This document shows positions 1 through 8,393 of a stretch of 64,000 nucleotides of DNA, in pieces. The stretch spans positions 186,001-250,000 of the forward strand of contig NZ_SESI01000004.1 in the NCBI RefSeq assembly GCF_006861655.1, given 5' to 3'. The notes below the pieces were generated by a model that saw nothing but the letters and a program-made list of their open reading frames with translations, ran no database searches and was not told where the DNA came from. Position 1 is the first letter of the stretch. Each line of letters opens with the position of its first letter. The position numbers and the translations under genes were made by a program. The stretch comes from Halonotius roseus (lineage in GTDB: Archaea > Halobacteriota > Halobacteria > Halobacteriales > Haloferacaceae).

Positions 1-267
1 ACACCGCGGGCGGTGCGAACCATCGTTACCGACCACGCCGAGGCTGCTGGGTGGTATGACACCGGTGGCGATGCCGCTGACAACGTCACCCCGCACTACT
101 TCCGACACTTCTTCACAACGCATCTGCGGGATCGCACGGGCGACCGTGGCGTGGTGAAATACCTCCGGGGCGACGTGGCCGACGACATCATCGACACCTA
201 CACACACAACTGGGGTGGGCAGGTCAGAGCAACCTATGAGAGCAATATCTATCGCGTATTATCATGA
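1..267 (+). CDS. Tyrosine recombinase/integrase, C-terminal part (runs off window start)
   Basis: The reading frame is open from base 1, so the gene starts outside the window. The visible ~85 residues match the C-terminal catalytic end of haloarchaeal phage-type integrases: the HxxR box appears as HYFRHFFTTHL, followed by a DTYTH segment that should carry the nucleophilic tyrosine, and an ending of the form TYESNIYRVL. Such enzymes cut and rejoin DNA at attachment sites to integrate or excise elements. It lies just upstream of the azole-peptide cluster, which hints at mobility of this region. Whether the N-terminal half is intact cannot be seen, and no attachment site or tRNA was found near it. 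Confidence 0.8.
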   Translation, partial: TPRAVRTIVTDHAEAAGWYDTGGDAADNVTPHYFRHFFTTHLRDRTGDRGVVKYLRGDVADDIIDTYTHNWGGQVRATYESNIYRVLS

Positions 268-433
268 CACAAACACGACCAGGAGGTTCGCGCTGTCCGA
301 CACCGAACTAATAAACCATATGCCGCTATAGAAAATTTCTGCGTTCGCCCGCCGACCGAGATAGGGGAGTTGAGCCGCTGAGCGCACACAGCAGGGCACT
401 TTCCGCGAGAAATCAGCATCGACGCCCTGGATG

Positions 434-439
434 TTATAC
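434..439 (+). promoter_or_regulatory. TATA box for the azole-peptide operon
   Basis: ttatac lies with its centre about 27 bp before the ATG at 463, the standard archaeal spacing for a transcript that begins at or next to the start codon. The 195-bp gap before 463 holds no other convincing gene. Confidence 0.55.
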
Positions 440-462
440 GCCCACACGAGAACAGCACACCG

Positions 463-1359
463 ATGGACTCCTATCCGGCGACGTACAGTCCGACGGGCTA
501 CGGCATCCACGACGACGAGGCGGTGGTTCGGACACCACACACGCTGAAAACCATCCAGGGTGACAACGTGACCGCGGTCTGTGAGCTGCTGGCAGCGATG
601 GATGGAACCACGGCGGCACGCGATCTGCTCGATCGGCGGGATGAGTGGGACGCCGAAACCATCGAGTCGCTGTATGCGGCCGGGCTGGCCTACGACGCCC
701 GAGCGATCCCGGACGAGCTTCAGGCCAACGACTGGGGAGGGTTGCTTGAGCCGATCCTTCCGGCCGTCTCGCAGGCTCGCCGCCAGGAACTCCCGGCAAC
801 GCTCACGGCACAGTCGGTTGGGGTCTTCGGCGAGCAGGAACCGGTTACTGGGGTATGTGATCGCCTGCGCGCGGCCGGCGTCTCAGTGACGACCCACGAA
901 CCGTCAGACACGCCGTCGACCGCGCCGGATGTGATCCTCCTGAGCGAAGCACTCGAACGGAGCCCAGCGTGGACGACGGCGAATGACCACTGGGCCGCCG
1001 CCTCGGCAACACTGGTGAAGACGCGGCTGACGGAAACGGGCTGGCGGCTCGGGCCGGTGCTCACGCCGACCGCCGGCGCCTGTTTGGACTGTGTGTACAG
1101 CCGCGTGGATGCGAACAAGGCAGGCGGCCGCCTCATCAGCGAGACAATCGGCGGCGACCCACCCTACCTGCGGGCCTACACCGACACCGTCACCGAGCTC
1201 ATATTTCGCGCACTGCTCGGCGCGCTCCCACGGTATCTGGACGAACAGTTTGTTGTCTACGATCATTACGACGGCAATATTGAGACACCGCGTGTCTTTG
1301 CCAGCCCACACTGTGCGGTGTGTGAGCGAGCGACCCCTGCGGAGGGTGGGCATCGATGA
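463..1359 (+). CDS. TOMM leader-peptide-binding / E1-like cyclodehydratase partner
   Basis: A 298-residue protein. Residues ~20-75 look like the winged-helix peptide clamp (RRE) of azole-RiPP partner proteins: a hydrophobic strand, a LLAAMDG turn, then helices ending at YAAGL. The rest resembles the ThiF/E1-like 'ocin' domain, with two CxxC pairs (CLDC near residue 207 and CAVC near residue 288) placed to bind structural zinc. In azole-peptide pathways this partner binds the precursor's leader and presents it to the YcaO enzyme. The stop overlaps the start of the YcaO gene (ATGA at 1356), which implies coupled translation and a shared complex. The family is assigned from motifs and context, so the exact subfamily is uncertain. 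Confidence 0.75.
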   Translation: MDSYPATYSPTGYGIHDDEAVVRTPHTLKTIQGDNVTAVCELLAAMDGTTAARDLLDRRDEWDAETIESLYAAGLAYDARAIPDELQANDWGGLLEPILPAVSQARRQELPATLTAQSVGVFGEQEPVTGVCDRLRAAGVSVTTHEPSDTPSTAPDVILLSEALERSPAWTTANDHWAAASATLVKTRLTETGWRLGPVLTPTAGACLDCVYSRVDANKAGGRLISETIGGDPPYLRAYTDTVTELIFRALLGALPRYLDEQFVVYDHYDGNIETPRVFASPHCAVCERATPAEGGHR

Positions 1360-2714
1360 CCGAAGAGCTCACGATTACCGCGGTCGATAGCCATGTCGAC
1401 ACCGAGGCGGATAGCCACGTTGACACCGAGAGGCAAAGCGACCGCGAGCGACTCCAACAGATCGCGGAGCCAACGACGGGTATCATCACCGGCGTGCGGC
1501 GGGTGTCGGTGCCGCCGGATGAGCCGAGCGTCGAGAGCTACGTCGTCGAGCGGGAGGATTTCACCCCGTTTACCGATGGAAACCCAATGGGACACAGCGA
1601 GGGTGGCTGTGCGTTCACCAAGGACAGCGCGCTCGTCGCAGCCTACGGTGAGGCGATCGAACGCTACTGTGGCTGTCTCTACCGCGAGGAACACCTTCGG
1701 ACAGCCGTCTTCAACGACCTCGCCGACCCCGCTCTCGATCCGACCAGGGTCGTCAACTTCGCAGCCCACCAGCGGGCAACGATGGACGGGGACACCGAGC
1801 TCTGTGGAACCGAGGATCAGATCGCGTGGGTTGCTGGTGTCGATCTCGAATCGGGGGCGACCACCCAGATCCCGGCACAGTTGGTGTATCTCTCCTATCC
1901 GCCGGCCGCCGAGCCGTTCATCCGCAACCCGATCTCAACGGGGCTGGCCGCCGGCCAGGATCGAGCGATGGCGATCGAAAACGGGCTAGCGGAGTGTATC
2001 GAGCGCGACGCGTTCATGCTCTACTATCTCACCGCCACCGAGCTGCCGCGGATCGCGCTCGATACCGTCCCACCGCGGATTCAACGCCTGTCTCGGCGTG
2101 TCACCGCCAATGGGTGTGAGCTGACGGTGTTGGACGCGACGACCGATCTCGGCGTCCCGGTCGCCATCGCGGTATGTATCGACCGCGCATGCCGACCGGC
2201 CGTCAGCGTCGCCGCGGCCGCGGGCCTGGATGCGGCGAGCGTGATCGAGGACGCGCTCGCGGAGGTGATACAGACGCGGCTAGCGACGATTCATCGGTTG
2301 GATGCCACCGACCGCACACCAGGAGAGATCGACCCCGCCGATATCGATTCGTTTGCGGAGCGGGGGCTGCTGTGGGCCGATCACGACCGGATCGCCGACC
2401 TGGCGTTTTGGATCGACAGCGAGCGAACAACATCGTTTGCTGGGTTTGCGTCCGACACGCCGACCAGCCTCGTCGATGCGGTCACAGATTCGGGGTACGA
2501 CGCCTACGCGGTCGACGTGACGACACGGGAGATCGCGGCGTTGGACGTGACCGTCCAGCGGGTGATCGTCCCCCGGCTTCAGCCGCTGTATCTCGTCGAG
2601 CGGTTACGGTATCTTGGCGGGGGTCGACTCGAATCGGTTCCCGTCGAGATGGGGTATCGAACAACGCCGATCGATCCGGCTGCGATCAACACCGTCCCAC
2701 ACCCCTTCCCCTGA
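1356..2714 (+). CDS. YcaO family cyclodehydratase (azoline-forming)
   Basis: A 452-residue YcaO protein. The ATP/Mg-binding signatures are visible as GEAIERYCG (~residues 102-110) and GLAECIERDAF (~210-220). The chain ends in PHPFP, a PxPxP tail that is characteristic of YcaO enzymes which phosphorylate the amide backbone and cyclise Cys/Ser/Thr to azolines in RiPPs. That tail and the overlapping leader-binding partner gene favour peptide cyclodehydration over a thioamidation role. It is followed after 24 bp by a SagB-type oxidase, so the three genes form one transcription unit. The substrate is inferred, not shown. Confidence 0.88.
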   Translation: MTEELTITAVDSHVDTEADSHVDTERQSDRERLQQIAEPTTGIITGVRRVSVPPDEPSVESYVVEREDFTPFTDGNPMGHSEGGCAFTKDSALVAAYGEAIERYCGCLYREEHLRTAVFNDLADPALDPTRVVNFAAHQRATMDGDTELCGTEDQIAWVAGVDLESGATTQIPAQLVYLSYPPAAEPFIRNPISTGLAAGQDRAMAIENGLAECIERDAFMLYYLTATELPRIALDTVPPRIQRLSRRVTANGCELTVLDATTDLGVPVAIAVCIDRACRPAVSVAAAAGLDAASVIEDALAEVIQTRLATIHRLDATDRTPGEIDPADIDSFAERGLLWADHDRIADLAFWIDSERTTSFAGFASDTPTSLVDAVTDSGYDAYAVDVTTREIAALDVTVQRVIVPRLQPLYLVERLRYLGGGRLESVPVEMGYRTTPIDPAAINTVPHPFP

Positions 2715-2738
2715 CAATACCCAACACACCTCCTAACG

Positions 2739-3533
2739 ATGCCTAATACACCCCCTACCGACACGATCCCGTTCGATGACACGGCGTTTGAGCACCTGTA
2801 TGAGCTCTACCACAAGAACCTGCCACCGCTGTTGTCAGACGCCATGTTGGCCCCGAAGTCGACGACAACGCAGTCCTCGGCGTCGACCAAGGAGTACCGC
2901 CGGGCCGAGCGTGTCCCGCTTGCGTCCCCCGAAACCTCGGCTCTGTCGGCAGCCATCGCACAGCGAGCCTCGTATACCGACGCCACCGAGCGACGGCCGA
3001 TCACCGACAGCGAGCTGGCGACGTTGCTGACGTACGCCTACGGTCCTATCCGCGACGCCGCTGGCGGCACGAACGCCGGCGACAGCCGTCGCCCTGTGGC
3101 CTCCGCGGGGGCGTGTTACCCGCTGGAGTTGTATCCGATCGTGCTTGATTCGCCGGATATCGAATCAGGGATCTACCACTACGCCGGCCACGAGGACGTA
3201 CTTGAACAGCTCGACGCCGGCGACTACAGCGAGTGGCTTCGGGAGCACTGGACATGGATCACAGACGAGGCTGTTGCCGCAGCCATCGTGATCACAGCAC
3301 GCTTAGGGTACTCAGCCGACCGGTACGGCGAGATGGCGTATCTGTTCGCCGCGATTGAGGCCGGCGCGGTCATCCAAACCCTCCAGCTGCTGGCGACCGA
3401 GCTTGGGATCGGCAGTCGCCCACACAACGGGCTGGACTACCCCGGGATCAACGAACAGCTCCAGCTTCCCAGCGATGAGTACCTGCTGTCGACGGTCGTG
3501 TTTGCCGGGCAGCCCCCCGGTGACAGCGGGTGA
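2739..3533 (+). CDS. SagB/ThcOx-family FMN dehydrogenase (azoline oxidase)
   Basis: A 264-residue nitroreductase-fold protein. Family hallmarks are the SAGACYPLELYPI segment (~residues 122-135), GIYHYAGHEDVLEQL, and the helix around AAIEAGAVIQTLQLLATELGI that lines the FMN site. In TOMM/LAP pathways these enzymes oxidise azolines to aromatic thiazoles or oxazoles using FMN. The gene lies directly after the YcaO gene in the same orientation with no promoter between them. Related SagB-type proteins also occur outside RiPP clusters, so the function rests on the neighbours as well as the fold. Confidence 0.8.
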   Translation: MPNTPPTDTIPFDDTAFEHLYELYHKNLPPLLSDAMLAPKSTTTQSSASTKEYRRAERVPLASPETSALSAAIAQRASYTDATERRPITDSELATLLTYAYGPIRDAAGGTNAGDSRRPVASAGACYPLELYPIVLDSPDIESGIYHYAGHEDVLEQLDAGDYSEWLREHWTWITDEAVAAAIVITARLGYSADRYGEMAYLFAAIEAGAVIQTLQLLATELGIGSRPHNGLDYPGINEQLQLPSDEYLLSTVVFAGQPPGDSG

Positions 3534-3568
3534 ACACCATCGTCAACTCGTCGGCTACCGGCCCAATC

Positions 3569-3576
3569 ATTTTACC
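3569..3576 (+). promoter_or_regulatory. TATA box for the candidate precursor peptide gene
   Basis: attttacc is centred ~28 bp before the ATG at 3600. The peptide gene therefore appears to have its own leaderless promoter, separate from the enzymes, as expected for a precursor made in excess. Confidence 0.5.
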
Positions 3577-3599
3577 GAAACGCGCCGAAGGCTGCTCGT

Positions 3600-3839
3600 A
3601 TGGGAATCCAGATTCTGGATGGGCTCTCCTCGTGGGTTCGAGAACAGGTCGGGCCCGAGGCCGACAACCGAGGGGAGGCCGCCAACGAAGCCGACGGTGC
3701 TGACGACAGCGAGGCCGATATCGAGGAAGCCGATACCGACGACGATGCCGACGATACTGACACTGATGCCGGCGATAGCGACGCGCCCGCGTGCTGTTCG
3801 GCAGCCGGCAACACCGACGTAACGGTGGTCGACCCCTGA
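3600..3839 (+). CDS. Candidate azole-RiPP precursor peptide
   Basis: A 79-residue protein I cannot match to a named family. It has three parts: an amphipathic N-terminus (MGIQILDGLSSWVREQ), a long Asp/Glu/Ala-rich middle (~residues 20-61), and a short C-terminus, APACCSAAGNTDVTVVDP, which holds the protein's only two cysteines, adjacent to each other and followed by Ser and two Thr. Cysteine, serine and threonine are the residues converted to azoles. The gene follows the leader-binding protein, YcaO and SagB genes, the usual place for a TOMM precursor. The long acidic stretch suits a high-salt cytoplasm. The alternative is an unrelated small acidic protein; no cleavage site is obvious. Confidence 0.55.
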   Translation: MGIQILDGLSSWVREQVGPEADNRGEAANEADGADDSEADIEEADTDDDADDTDTDAGDSDAPACCSAAGNTDVTVVDP

Positions 3840-3880
3840 GCGGCACCCGCCGCTGTCGACCCAAACTCGGTTGCGACGGA

Positions 3881-3886
3881 TTTATT
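3881..3886 (+). promoter_or_regulatory. TATA box for the ZIP-like gene
   Basis: tttatt is centred ~28 bp before the GTG at 3912. This spacing supports the GTG start over the upstream TTG at 3903. Confidence 0.45.
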
Positions 3887-3911
3887 CGCACCGAGGGGGT
3901 CGTTGTTTCCA

Positions 3912-4814
3912 GTGACTGCTAACTCGGACGCCAAAGTTAATAACTCGGTGCGTGCCGGGGCTCGCCTCGGGCTGCTGTCTGTCATCGGGCTTGTGGCCGC
4001 GTCCGTGGCCGCATTCGGGAGCCAGCGGTACGGGATCGCTGGTGTCGACGACTCCGTTCTGAAGGTTGTCGTCATCGGGTGGGTTGCCTGCGTGGCGATG
4101 GCCGGCGGCGCGTGGCTCGGCGCGCGGGCAAGCGAAACCGATCCCGTCGGCCTCGTCTGGGGATACGGGCTGGCCAGCGGCGCGATGATCATGAGCGCGG
4201 CGATGTTTCTCGTCCCACAGGCGATCGGCCTTGCTGGGGCGGTCGGCACGCCGCAGTTCGGCGGGATCGGCCTCGCGCTCGGCGTGATCCTCGGCTACAG
4301 CGCGCACACGATCGGCCACCGACTGACACATGTCGACCTCCCGCTGGATATCACCGCCACCCAAATTACGGTGCATGCCCTCTCGGCGGGGGCGATCATC
4401 GGCATCGTCTACGGCTCGATGCCGTCGCTCGGACTGTTGCTCGGGCTGGCGATCGTCTCACACAAGGGCCCAGCCGGCTACGCCGCCGCCCGCCGCCTCG
4501 CGCGTGACGATCGGTCGGCGGCGGTGCTGTTGTTGCCGGCGGCCGGCGTCGGGCTGACGGCGATCCCGACGGCCGTCCTGCCGGTTCCAGATCAACCGAT
4601 CATCAACGCCGTTGTCTTCGGGTTTGCGGCCGGGATCTTTCTCCACGTCGCCATGGATTTCCTCCCGAAATGCGAAACCGGCAGCGAGATCGATCAGGTG
4701 CTGTCGCTGGAGGAAAACTCCCATCATCTCCTCGATCAGCTTCGAACCCATGCGGTCGCCAGCACGCTGCTGGGAAGCCTCGTCGTCGTCGCGGCGTGGG
4801 TTGCTGTCGGCTGA
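3912..4814 (+). CDS. ZIP-family metal transporter-like membrane protein
   Basis: About 300 residues with seven to eight hydrophobic segments. The ZIP signature helices are visible: HALSAGAIIGIVYG and IVSHKGPAGYAAAR (the ZIP HK-P-G motif) contain the usual metal-path histidines, and FLHVAMDFLP adds a third His/Asp helix. ZIP proteins move Zn or other divalent metals into the cytoplasm. A C-terminal cytoplasmic-type segment contains ENSHH. The GTG start is chosen because the TATA box sits 28 bp before it. Its position after the azole-peptide genes could mean import or immunity linked to a metal-binding peptide, but this is inference. It converges with a NikR-type regulator gene. Confidence 0.72.
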   Translation: MTANSDAKVNNSVRAGARLGLLSVIGLVAASVAAFGSQRYGIAGVDDSVLKVVVIGWVACVAMAGGAWLGARASETDPVGLVWGYGLASGAMIMSAAMFLVPQAIGLAGAVGTPQFGGIGLALGVILGYSAHTIGHRLTHVDLPLDITATQITVHALSAGAIIGIVYGSMPSLGLLLGLAIVSHKGPAGYAAARRLARDDRSAAVLLLPAAGVGLTAIPTAVLPVPDQPIINAVVFGFAAGIFLHVAMDFLPKCETGSEIDQVLSLEENSHHLLDQLRTHAVASTLLGSLVVVAAWVAVG

Positions 4815-4825
4815 GCCGGAAGCGA

Positions 4826-5254
4826 TCAGCTCATATCAGCCAGCGGGCCGAAATCGTCGACCGGCAGCACGGAGTAATCGACCGTCAGCGTATCCTTCGT
4901 AGCGCGGATCTGGCCGACGAACGCCGAGATCTCCTCTAAGGAGCCCTCAAGCACGAACAGCTCCATGCAGTGATGGCCGCCGACATGACTGTGAAAGTTC
5001 GCGGTGACAATCCCCTCGTGTTCGTGTCTGAGATGCATCATTTTCTCCTCAACGCTGGTCGTCTCATAATCGAACAACACGGTGACAACGCCCATCAGCT
5101 CGCGGCCTTCGAGCCGTTTGTCCTCGAACTCGCCCAACAGCGTCCGGCTGGCCTCGCGGACGACCTCGCTGCGACCGGTGTAGCCGTGGTCGTCGGCAAA
5201 CTCATCGATCCGTTCGAGCAGCTCTTCTGGCATCGAGACGCTGACAACGCTCAT
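4826..5254 (-). CDS. NikR-like ribbon-helix-helix metal-responsive regulator
   Basis: 142 residues from the ATG at 5254. An N-terminal ribbon-helix-helix DNA-binding part ([19 protein letters not shown], then [11 protein letters not shown]) is followed by an ACT-like C-terminal metal domain. The segment [12 protein letters not shown] keeps the His-x-His and Cys ligands of the NikR nickel site, and HEHEGIV supplies the partner His from the other subunit. NikR proteins repress nickel-uptake genes when metal-loaded. The gene converges on the ZIP-like transporter with 11 bp between stops. The upstream in-frame starts are rejected because the TATA box at 5275-5283 fits the 5254 start. Confidence 0.85.
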   Translation of the reverse strand: MSVVSVSMPEELLERIDEFADDHGYTGRSEVVREASRTLLGEFEDKRLEGRELMGVVTVLFDYETTSVEEKMMHLRHEHEGIVTANFHSHVGGHHCMELFVLEGSLEEISAFVGQIRATKDTLTVDYSVLPVDDFGPLADMS

Positions 5255-5274
5255 ATAACAACTGAGTGGCGACG

Positions 5275-5283
5275 AAATAATAA
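5275..5283 (-). promoter_or_regulatory. TATA box for the NikR-like gene
   Basis: An A/T-only stretch (ttattattt on the minus strand) is centred ~26 bp upstream of the start at 5254. Confidence 0.5.
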
Positions 5284-5447
5284 CTATTAGCATCTTCGAC
5301 CGCAATATCTCCGCCGCGTTGCTATCGCCAGTGTGACAGATAGGCACCAACAGAGGTGGATAGGCTCCCGCCGAGCTGCCGACCCAACCGCCGAGTGCAA
5401 GCTCACACGGCCGCCCCCGGTGTCACCAAGTCGGGCAACAGCGACAT

Positions 5448-5454
5448 CTTTACC
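5448..5454 (+). promoter_or_regulatory. TATA box for the glutaredoxin-peroxiredoxin pair
   Basis: ctttacc is centred ~28 bp upstream of the ATG at 5479, consistent with a leaderless transcript. Confidence 0.45.
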
Positions 5455-5478
5455 CCACTCTCAGCCCTACGGCGACCA

Positions 5479-5748
5479 ATGAGCGACTCAGACGACACGG
5501 CACCGATCACGCTGTATCGGCTCCAGGCCTGTCCGTTCTGTGAACGGGTCGTCCGCAAGCTCGCGGACTACGACATCGACTACACCTCACGGTTTGTTGA
5601 ACCGATGCACTCCGATCGCAACGCGGTCAAACGGCTCAGCGGCGCGCGAACCGTCCCCGCGATCGTCGACGACAACACCGGCGTGACGATGTCAGAAAGC
5701 GGTAACATCGTCGAGTATCTCGACAAGACGTACGGAGGTGCCGAGTAA
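5479..5748 (+). CDS. Glutaredoxin-like thiol oxidoreductase
   Basis: 89 residues with a thioredoxin-fold core. The redox motif CPFC sits in LQACPFCERVV (~residue 17), the cis-proline segment is TVPAIVDD, and MSESGNIVEYLDKTYG matches the glutaredoxin/GST-type C-terminal helix. It should reduce disulfides or mixed disulfides using small thiols. An upstream GTG-started extension is rejected because the TATA box lies between it and the ATG at 5479. Its stop overlaps the next ATG (TAATG), so the two redox proteins are probably co-translated. Confidence 0.85.
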   Translation: MSDSDDTAPITLYRLQACPFCERVVRKLADYDIDYTSRFVEPMHSDRNAVKRLSGARTVPAIVDDNTGVTMSESGNIVEYLDKTYGGAE

Positions 5749-6287
5749 TGGATCTTGACTTCGATATCGTCGACCTCCCGGCAACCGACCACCCGACCGA
5801 GGGCGATGATGCCCCCGAGTTCACCCGCCCGCTGGTGACCGACGAATACTGGGAGGATGTGTCGCTGTCGTCGCTGCTCGATGGGGAGCCGCTGTTGTTG
5901 GTCTGTTACCCGATGGACGGCGCGTTTCCGGCGACGTACATCTGGAACGAGCTCCGGGATCGGGATTTCGAGGACACCTACCAGCTCACGATCGCCGGGC
6001 TGTCGATCTCGACGCCGTACGAGCATACGACGTTCATCGAGGAGCGCGGGATCGACACCCCGCTGTTCAGTGATCCAGCCAACGGCGTGGCCGAACAGTA
6101 CGACATCGTCAACGATCTCGACGGGATGGCCGGGGTTGCCGAGCCACGACCCGCGGTGTTCCTGATCGACACCGACCAAACGGTTCGGTACGCCTGGGTT
6201 GCCGACGAGTGGCCGGCGTTCCCGCCGTACGATGAGCTTGAAGACGCCTTGGCGACCCACTGTGAGATGAAACCGCTCGGGCCGTAG
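5748..6287 (+). CDS. Peroxiredoxin-like (redoxin) protein lacking the peroxidatic cysteine
   Basis: 179 residues of AhpC/TSA-type thioredoxin fold: LLLVCYPMDGAFPATYIW, LSISTPYEHTTFIEERGI and a final AVFLIDTDQTVRYAWV strand. In true peroxiredoxins the segment after the first strand reads roughly TPxC; here the aligned position is threonine (FPATY), and the only nearby Cys lies earlier, in VCYP. It may therefore be a non-peroxidase relative or use another cysteine. The start overlaps the glutaredoxin stop, which suggests a functional pair. Homologues with this layout are, to my knowledge, common in haloarchaea. Confidence 0.72.
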   Translation: MDLDFDIVDLPATDHPTEGDDAPEFTRPLVTDEYWEDVSLSSLLDGEPLLLVCYPMDGAFPATYIWNELRDRDFEDTYQLTIAGLSISTPYEHTTFIEERGIDTPLFSDPANGVAEQYDIVNDLDGMAGVAEPRPAVFLIDTDQTVRYAWVADEWPAFPPYDELEDALATHCEMKPLGP

Positions 6288-6329
6288 GCGTCCATAACTG
6301 TCTTTCTGGGGGCACCCCTATCGATCGGT

Positions 6330-6884
6330 ATGCAGATCCGCGATTGGCAGGACATCCTCTCGACGGTTGTCGACAGCGATCACGATCCCGAGGGCTGGCG
6401 GGCGATCGCCGGCCAGCGAGCCACGGGTGTCGGTGAGGATTTCTATCTCGGCCACCCAAACGGTGGGGTGTACCATCTCAAAACGTACGCGAAAAACCCG
6501 ACCGAGCTCCGCGGCGTCGGCACGCAGATCGCCCGTAAGATCGACGACGAGATCGATCCGTTGTTGCCGCGCCGCGGCGACGACCCCGGGCGGTTTGCGA
6601 TGCAACAGCCACCCAAAGATGAGTCCGACGCCGAATCGATTGCGTCACAGCTTGAATCGACCCTTCGGCACCACGCCGACGGTGAAGCCTCCGCCGAGCA
6701 GTTCTTTTCGGATGTGATGGATGCCGTCGACAGCCCGGCGTTCGGCCCGATGAAGTACGAGCTCAGCGAACGACCCGACCGCTTGGAGAACCTATCGGAG
6801 AGCTTCGAGGAGGCCGAGGAGCTGCTGAACGCGGAGCTGGATGAGCTGATCGAGGACGACGACGTTGGCCGCGGGTTCCACTGA
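6330..6884 (+). CDS. Conserved-type haloarchaeal protein of unknown function
   Basis: 184 residues, acidic, no membrane segment or signal peptide. The N-terminal half (WQDILSTVVDSDHDPEGWRAIAG to VYHLKTYAKNP) looks like a compact alpha/beta domain. The C-terminal half is helical, with an acidic coiled-coil-like end rich in Glu/Leu. I do not recognise the family. It stands alone between the redox pair and the convergent guaB gene, and its codon use matches its neighbours. Confidence 0.7.
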   Translation: MQIRDWQDILSTVVDSDHDPEGWRAIAGQRATGVGEDFYLGHPNGGVYHLKTYAKNPTELRGVGTQIARKIDDEIDPLLPRRGDDPGRFAMQQPPKDESDAESIASQLESTLRHHADGEASAEQFFSDVMDAVDSPAFGPMKYELSERPDRLENLSESFEEAEELLNAELDELIEDDDVGRGFH

Positions 6885-6908
6885 CAGCCGCCAACAGCCG
6901 TTCACCAG

Positions 6909-8393
6909 TTACTCGTCGGGGCTGTAGTTCGGTGCCTCGTCGGTGATCATCACGTCGTGTGGGTGGCCCTCGGTTTGGCCGGCCGACGAGACGCGGACGA
7001 ACTCCGAGCGTTCCTTGAACTCGGGGATCGTTGCCGCACCGACATACCCCATCCCCGAGCGCATTCCACCAACAAGCTGGTGGAGCTCGGAGGCGAGCGT
7101 CCCTTTGTACGGGGTTGCGGCCTCGACACCCTCAGGAACGAACTCCTCGCCGTCCTCGTCGTCCTTGAGATAGCGGTCGCCGCCGCCGGATTTCATCGCG
7201 CCGACGCTGCCCATCCCGCGGTACTGCTTGTACTTCTTGCCGTTCATCGTGATGACGCGGCCGGGGGCCTCCTCGGTGCCCGCGAAATAGGAGCCAAGCA
7301 TGACAGCGTCGGCACCCGCGGCGATCGCCTTGATCGCGTCGCCGGAGTACCGGATCCCGCCGTCGGCAATCACGGGTACGTCCTCCTGTGCAGCCACGTC
7401 GGCGACCTCGGCGACCGCGGTGATCTGTGGCATGCCCGCGCCGGTGACGACCCGGGTGGTACAGATCGAGCCCGGCCCGATGCCGACCTTGATCCCGTCG
7501 GCGAAATCGACGACCTCCGCGGCGGCCTCGCTGGTGCCGACGTTGCCGACGACCACGTCGGCCTCGACGGCGTCCTTGATCTCGCGGGCCGACTCGATGA
7601 CGTTCAGGTTGTGGGCGTGGGCACAATCGATGAAGAGCACGTCCGCGCCGGCCTCGTCGGCGGCGGTCGCCCGATCGGTCTCGAAGGGGCCGACAGCGGC
7701 CCCACAGACCAGCTGGCCGTCGCCGTCGTGGGCGGCGTCCTGATTTTCGCGCCGCTGGAGGAGCCCCTGCATCGTGACCAGGCCGACGAGCGTGTCGTCG
7801 TCGTCGACGATCGGCACGCGCTCGATCTTGTACTCGTACATCAGCTCTAGGGCCTCGCGGGCCTCGATGTCGACGCCGGCGGTGATCACCTCATCGGTCA
7901 TCGCCTCGCGTACCTCGTCGGTCTCGCCGACCTCAAGATACGGGCGGATATCGGTGCCGGAGATAATCCCGAGGACGGTATCGTCGTCGTCGACGACGGG
8001 CGCACCGGAGACACCCTCCTGGCCCATCATCGTATCCACCTCGGCGATCGTCTGCTCGGGGCTGGCGGTGACGACGTTCTCGCGATCGATCACCAGCTCG
8101 TCGGCGCGTTTGATGCGCTCGATCTCGGCGACCATCGTCTCGATATCCATGTTGCGATGGAGCACGCCGAGGCCACCCTCACGGGCCATCCCGATGGCGG
8201 TGTCGCTCTCGGTGACAGTATCCATCGCCGCCGAGAGGATCGGGATATTGAGCTCGACGTTCTTCGAGACACGGGTCGACACGTCGGCGTCGTCGGGTTC
8301 AATGCGACTCTCCTTCGGGCGGAGCAACACGTCATCGAACGTCAACGCCTCCGGTACCTCCAGTTTTTCCGAGAAGGGGCGGTCTGATTCCAT
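6909..8393 (-). CDS. guaB: IMP dehydrogenase
   Basis: 494 residues from the ATG at 8393 ([11 protein letters not shown]). Oxidises IMP to XMP with NAD, the first committed step of GMP synthesis. The order is a TIM-barrel start ([24 protein letters not shown]), two CBS repeats at ~residues 95-215 ([34 protein letters not shown]), then the barrel resumes with the catalytic Cys loop [11 protein letters not shown] and the flap region [10 protein letters not shown]. Length and order match archaeal and bacterial enzymes. The 22-residue N-terminal extension in frame is rejected as untypical. It is transcribed away from the 8550 operon. Confidence 0.97.
   Translation of the reverse strand: MESDRPFSEKLEVPEALTFDDVLLRPKESRIEPDDADVSTRVSKNVELNIPILSAAMDTVTESDTAIGMAREGGLGVLHRNMDIETMVAEIERIKRADELVIDRENVVTASPEQTIAEVDTMMGQEGVSGAPVVDDDDTVLGIISGTDIRPYLEVGETDEVREAMTDEVITAGVDIEAREALELMYEYKIERVPIVDDDDTLVGLVTMQGLLQRRENQDAAHDGDGQLVCGAAVGPFETDRATAADEAGADVLFIDCAHAHNLNVIESAREIKDAVEADVVVGNVGTSEAAAEVVDFADGIKVGIGPGSICTTRVVTGAGMPQITAVAEVADVAAQEDVPVIADGGIRYSGDAIKAIAAGADAVMLGSYFAGTEEAPGRVITMNGKKYKQYRGMGSVGAMKSGGGDRYLKDDEDGEEFVPEGVEAATPYKGTLASELHQLVGGMRSGMGYVGAATIPEFKERSEFVRVSSAGQTEGHPHDVMITDEAPNYSPDE

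Noticed and set aside
264..311. Tiny frame overlapping the integrase stop (15 codons)
   Set aside because: Too short, no promoter fit, no motif.
1..463. tRNA or attachment site next to the integrase
   Set aside because: No cloverleaf or tRNA-like 3' end could be found in the visible 460 bp; the integrase start lies outside the window.
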